Below are positions 60,374-64,000 of a stretch of 64,000 bases of DNA, in pieces. A program made the position numbers and the translations under genes. The stretch's first letter is position 1, and the number at the start of each line of letters is the position of its first letter. Below the pieces are notes generated by a model that did not search any database, had not been told where the DNA came from, and was given only the letters and a program-made list of their open reading frames with translations. Source of the stretch: an uncultured Pseudomonadales bacterium. GTDB taxonomy: Bacteria; Pseudomonadota; Gammaproteobacteria; Pseudomonadales; Cellvibrionaceae. The stretch spans positions 1 through 64,000 of the forward strand of contig CANLBN010000005.1 in NCBI GenBank assembly GCA_947488935.1, in the 5' to 3' direction.

Positions 60374-61984
60374 ATGCTAGGTAAGCATTCTTCTACTATC
60401 ACGGTAGCCATACTTGTTGCTATTGTTATTGGCTATTTATATGAACGCTATAAACCAAATAATAATCCGGTAATAGAAAAGTCGGTATATGTTGATATTA
60501 GTCAGATAGATGACCTAAAGCCTTTTTTGTTGATTGAGAATGAGTACGATAAAGCTATTAAGCAGACTAAAAAGCTACGCGAGGATTTTTTAGCAAAGCG
60601 TTTTGATAAGGTTGAGTCTTTTTTAATCTCTATTAATAATCAATCAGCGTCATGGGATTTATCATCACTAACACGTTTTTATTTGAGGCGACTCAAAGAG
60701 AATTCGGGCGCTGTCGATTTTGATGTTGATATTGAAAATGCCAATCAATGGATAGAACACTCCCCAAATAGTGAATTTGCCTATGTGTTTCGGGCTCATG
60801 TTTACCATATAAGAGGCTGGGATGTTCGAGGCAATAAGTTTGTTAATAAAACTTCCCGAAAAAATTTTATAGGAATGGAACAATATTTTCACCTCGCAAT
60901 TGCTGATTATCAACAAGCCTTAAAAATCAATAAAAAAAATGACTATGCATGGAGTTCTTTAGTTAGCTTATCGAAAACATCCTCAAAGCTGGGGTTGAGT
61001 TTTCAGGGCTTGCTTGAATCGTCAGACGAGCATTTGCCTGGCTCTTATTTTATTAAATTCCGATATTTAAATAGACTGCAACCAAAGTGGGGTGGATCTT
61101 TTTCGGAGATGTTTCGTTTTGTAAGGGCACAAAACGTTAAAGAGTTTCCCGAGCTTGCCATGCTGATTGCTCAGGCGCACGAATATAAAGCAGATCATTA
61201 CGCAAATAATAGAGGTGGCTCTATAGTTGATGCTGCTCTTAGCCTTAACTGGGTCGATGTTATCAGATTGTTTTTTGATGCATTATTTGAAGATGTTTTT
61301 AATTTCAGCAAGTTGCAAAAAAAAATCTTTGGTATTGATGTTGGTAATGATAGCTACTGGGAACGTTACGGTGAATACTTTGCCAATGAAGAAATATGGG
61401 ATGAATACAGCAAAGCTTATCAGGCAGTTTTTTCGGTTAATGCTAATTTTACTCAAGGTTTACATCGGTATGCTAATTCCGCAAGGCAGTCAAAGAGGCT
61501 AGGCATTGCCGATGAGTATTTTGATAAAGCCGTTCTTTCTGGACATAATTTTTTAAACGTAGAGCAAATGTATTATATTGCTCGTTTTCATCATGCAGAA
61601 AATAATAATATAGATAAGGCAACGAAATTTTATAGTTTGTATTTAGAGTTAGACCCGAGTTATACCGATGTTGAAAAAGCTGCATTTTCTGCGGATGCTG
61701 TACATTGGTATTACTCAAAAAACTCTGCATATGACAAAGGTTTTCATTATAGTCAAATTGCCTATGATTTGAAGCCAGATGACAAGCGGATCATTGCTAA
61801 TCATTGTAATGCTTTTTTTAATGTGCACCGCTACTCAGATGCCATTCCCTATTGTATGGACTCACTTAAAATAGATCCCAATTATTCGTGGCCACATTAT
61901 CTTCTTTATGAAACATATCAACGGCTAGGCGATTCAGAAAAGTCAGCCTACTATCATGAGCAGTATAAAAAATTACTACAGTAA
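60374..61984 (+). CDS. Membrane-anchored TPR protein (DUF4034-like)
   Basis: 536 residues. One N-terminal membrane helix (about 9-24, ITVAILVAIVIGYLY) followed by a large soluble region. The N-terminal half (LREDFLAKRFDKVESFLISI, EFAYVFRAHVYHIRGWDVRG) resembles DUF4034 proteins. Tetratricopeptide-like helical repeats follow, clearest at about 375-536, with A-x-x-Y-x-x-AL patterns such as YCMDSLKIDPNYSWPHYLLY. AAGGAAATAG precedes the ATG. Likely a periplasmic or membrane-side scaffold; partner unknown. It stands alone, outside the ssb-tail-bounded segment. Confidence 0.65.
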   Translation: MLGKHSSTITVAILVAIVIGYLYERYKPNNNPVIEKSVYVDISQIDDLKPFLLIENEYDKAIKQTKKLREDFLAKRFDKVESFLISINNQSASWDLSSLTRFYLRRLKENSGAVDFDVDIENANQWIEHSPNSEFAYVFRAHVYHIRGWDVRGNKFVNKTSRKNFIGMEQYFHLAIADYQQALKINKKNDYAWSSLVSLSKTSSKLGLSFQGLLESSDEHLPGSYFIKFRYLNRLQPKWGGSFSEMFRFVRAQNVKEFPELAMLIAQAHEYKADHYANNRGGSIVDAALSLNWVDVIRLFFDALFEDVFNFSKLQKKIFGIDVGNDSYWERYGEYFANEEIWDEYSKAYQAVFSVNANFTQGLHRYANSARQSKRLGIADEYFDKAVLSGHNFLNVEQMYYIARFHHAENNNIDKATKFYSLYLELDPSYTDVEKAAFSADAVHWYYSKNSAYDKGFHYSQIAYDLKPDDKRIIANHCNAFFNVHRYSDAIPYCMDSLKIDPNYSWPHYLLYETYQRLGDSEKSAYYHEQYKKLLQ

Positions 61985-62013
61985 GAGTAACTGGGTCAGG
62001 TCTAATGAGATGA

Positions 62014-62066
62014 CTCGCCTCATTCCAAGCGCTAAGCTTGGGATGACATTAACAAAATAAGGCGAG
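62014..62066. repeat. Nested inverted repeats downstream of the TPR gene
   Basis: CTCGCCT (62014-62020) pairs with AGGCGAG (62060-62066), enclosing CATTCCAAGC/GCTTGGGATG (62021-62045, one G-T pair). The T-poor flank makes it a weak terminator. The outer right arm overlaps the putative ribosome site of the next small ORF. The rest of 61985-62382 shows nothing beyond that ORF. Confidence 0.45.
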
Positions 62067-62073
62067 ACATACA

Positions 62074-62253
62074 TTGCCTTTTGCTGGTGTTGATTTAAAG
62101 CCTAGCCTTATAGGTAGAGATAATACGTTTCTTCAAACGTCGTTGGCGGCATATTATCAGAGGAATTATGACGCTTTTTTAGACTTCAAAGCTGGGCTCT
62201 TGGGCTTGCAAAAACTCACAAAAATGATTTTTAAGACTTTTCGAATTAGGTGA
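62074..62253 (+). CDS. Possible 59-residue ORF with TTG start
   Basis: TTG at 62074 with AAGGCGAG 8 bases upstream opens 59 codons of protein-like composition (PFAGVDLKPSLIGRDNTFLQ, then SLAAYYQRNYDAFLDFKAGL and LGLQKLTK). No family recognised. It could be a fragment of a larger decayed gene, since the frame is closed just upstream by TAA at 62050. Confidence 0.3.
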   Translation: MPFAGVDLKPSLIGRDNTFLQTSLAAYYQRNYDAFLDFKAGLLGLQKLTKMIFKTFRIR

Positions 62254-62382
62254 TGAGGGGTAAATGTTGTGCGGATTAGTCTAGTGGTTTGTCAAGCACA
62301 CGATTCCAACTTATACTGTGGCGAAAGGCTATTGCTGTGATTAATAATAAAACAAGCATGAATCAACGGAATTTCCACTGTA

Positions 62383-64000
62383 ATGTATCTGGAATATTTT
62401 AAAGTAAAGCTTAATTGGCAACTTCCAGTCATTGTTCTATTGCTTCTGGTGCCACTATCTATCGTCACTCCATTACTGTTTCATACCCTCGTTGAAAGCT
62501 TTGCCATTGTGGTAGCGATACTTACCTTTGTTGTTGCCTTTAATACTTACCCGTTCTCGAACTCCCATTTTCTGATGTATATTGGTTGTGGTTACTTCTG
62601 GGTTGGAATGCTCGATTTTGCGCATATGATAACCTTTTCTTCATTCAATATGTTTCCAAGTGTCGATGAAGAGGTGACGATACATTTTTGGATATTAGCT
62701 CGGATAATAGAGATATTCGTTTTAGTGAGCTTCACAAGTTTTGTGTCGAAGCCAGTACATCCAAAAAGAGTATTCTGGTTATTTGGGCTGGCATCTATTA
62801 TTGGTCTTATATTAGTCGCATTCGGTCTGCTTCCAAGGTTATACAGCGAGGGGACAGGACTAACAACGACTAAGATAGTTGGCGAATATATATTGATTAC
62901 AGCTTGTTTAATAGCAGCTTACAGGCTTTATAAAATTAGGCAGACACTAAATCAATCCGTTTATAAATTACTGCTCATTTCTATAGCTCTTACAATTTTT
63001 GCAGAGATTTGTCTGACTCTCTATGAACACCTGAATGATGTTCCTCTTATTATAGGCCACTTTTTTAAGTTGTTATCTTTTTGGTTGGTTTATGTCGCAT
63101 TGGTAGAATCTACTTTAACGCAGCCATTTAAATCTTTATTGCTAAGCACCGATACGTTTAATGGGCTGCCAGATGCTATTGCACTGCTTAGTAGCAATGG
63201 CATTGTTCTTAATGCCAATAATTGTGCGCATTCTTTTTCGGGGGCAACAGAAATAACTCAGCGTGAATCTATCGTAGGGCAATCTGCCCATAACGTATTT
63301 CATAACCCTAAACAATCAATAGAAGAGTGCTCAATCTGCTCCTCTTTCAAAACCTTGTCGACTCCTACGACTCATGAAGTCGAGTTGGAGCAAGGTTGGT
63401 TTGAATTAACACTCATTCCCACAAGAAAAGTATCCGATGAAACCCTTATACTTCATGTCTGTCGTAATATTAAACGGCGCGTTGAAGCTCAATCCAAATA
63501 TACCAAATCGAACCAACTTTATACGGTGTTACGACTTACCAATAAAGCAACAATCATTAGCCAAACACGGCAGCAACTTTGCGATTCAGTTTGTCGAATA
63601 TCTGTTGAAAACGGTGGGTTTCTTATGGCGGATATTGGTTTTATTAAAGATCAGGAAATAGTTCCAGTGAGTAGCTATGGTGATACCTCTAAACATTTTT
63701 CGCTAATGGATATCTGTCTTGATGATCTTGAAAGTAGCGAAGGTCCCATAGGCGTCGCAATCAAAACACAAAAGGTATCTTGCATTAATGATATCGAAAA
63801 TGATTTGAGTTTTGCTTCGAAGAAAGAAGAAGCCTTAGCTTGCGGATTTCGCTCACAGGCCACCATTCCTATCGTTCAAAATCAGCAATGTATTGGAGTC
63901 TTCGTTCTTTATGCAGATGAGGTGGGTGCGTTTGATGAGGAAACTTTAGACTTGTTAACAGTACTTAGCGATGATATCAGTAGCATCATCGGCTATATAC
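62383..64000 (+). CDS. MASE3-PAS-GAF sensor protein (runs off the window)
   Basis: Open from the ATG at 62383 to the window end, 539 codons seen. Residues 1-225 contain about seven hydrophobic helices with the MASE3 signature: HFLMYIGCGYFWVGMLDFAH, FWILARIIEIFVLV, YKLLLISIALTIFAEICLTL. A PAS domain follows (about 255-365, GLPDAIALLSSNGIVLNANN). Then a GAF domain begins near 385 (TNKATIISQTRQQLCDSVCR... CIGVFVLYADEVGAFDEETL). The output domain lies beyond the window; in this architecture it is usually GGDEF/EAL or a histidine kinase. CGGA lies 11 bases before the ATG. An ATG at 62358 is out of frame. Confidence 0.8.
   Translation, partial: MYLEYFKVKLNWQLPVIVLLLLVPLSIVTPLLFHTLVESFAIVVAILTFVVAFNTYPFSNSHFLMYIGCGYFWVGMLDFAHMITFSSFNMFPSVDEEVTIHFWILARIIEIFVLVSFTSFVSKPVHPKRVFWLFGLASIIGLILVAFGLLPRLYSEGTGLTTTKIVGEYILITACLIAAYRLYKIRQTLNQSVYKLLLISIALTIFAEICLTLYEHLNDVPLIIGHFFKLLSFWLVYVALVESTLTQPFKSLLLSTDTFNGLPDAIALLSSNGIVLNANNCAHSFSGATEITQRESIVGQSAHNVFHNPKQSIEECSICSSFKTLSTPTTHEVELEQGWFELTLIPTRKVSDETLILHVCRNIKRRVEAQSKYTKSNQLYTVLRLTNKATIISQTRQQLCDSVCRISVENGGFLMADIGFIKDQEIVPVSSYGDTSKHFSLMDICLDDLESSEGPIGVAIKTQKVSCINDIENDLSFASKKEEALACGFRSQATIPIVQNQQCIGVFVLYADEVGAFDEETLDLLTVLSDDISSIIGYI

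Overview
The window is chromosomal DNA from a gammaproteobacterium, probably a marine relative of the Cellvibrionales/Pseudomonas group. The evidence is gene order and protein similarity recalled from those groups; no database search was run. The core reads birA-coaX-SPOR protein, four tRNAs, tuf, tRNA-Trp, secE-nusG-rplKAJL-rpoBC, rpsL-rpsG-fusA-tuf, the S10, spc and alpha operons, and then uvrA-MFS-ssb. This is the Pseudomonas-type arrangement.

Layout. 0-9 kb: leuA and a divergent Lrp-family regulator, a Tat-exported PhoX-like phosphatase, then an overlapping alr-birA-coaX operon and a SPOR-domain membrane protein. 9-24 kb: tRNA Thr-Tyr-Gly-Thr, first EF-Tu gene, tRNA-Trp, secretion/antitermination genes, L11-L1-L10-L12 and the beta and beta-prime subunits of RNA polymerase. 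24-27 kb: four accessory envelope genes between rpoC and rpsL. 27-35 kb: the str operon, with an interspersed palindromic repeat between rpsG and fusA, a second EF-Tu gene followed by displaced copies of its own 3' end, and a second EF-G gene. 35-50 kb: an uninterrupted run of ribosomal protein genes with secY and rpoA; rpmJ (38 codons) is present. 50-55 kb: uvrA, a MITE-like inverted-repeat element, an MFS transporter and ssb.

55-64 kb is accessory. About 5.1 kb lies between the normal 3' end of ssb and a second, displaced copy of the last 22 ssb codons (59891-59956). It holds a three-gene minus-strand operon: a Gly-rich beta-helix-like protein, a Ser/Thr/Gly-rich protein and a protein with faint EEP-nuclease-like motifs. 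No integrase is visible inside. Beyond the displaced tail come an ORF split by an in-frame stop, a TPR protein and an edge-truncated MASE3-PAS-GAF sensor that starts at 62383 and runs off the window.

The most interesting signal is that two essential genes in one window, tuf (second copy) and ssb, are each followed by displaced, mostly synonymously diverged copies of their own C-terminal codons. That is the scar expected of elements that insert at the 3' end of a conserved gene and rebuild its C-terminus. At ssb the putative element carries 5 kb of unrecognised cargo; at tuf only short repeat-like DNA remains. Everything about mechanism is inference.
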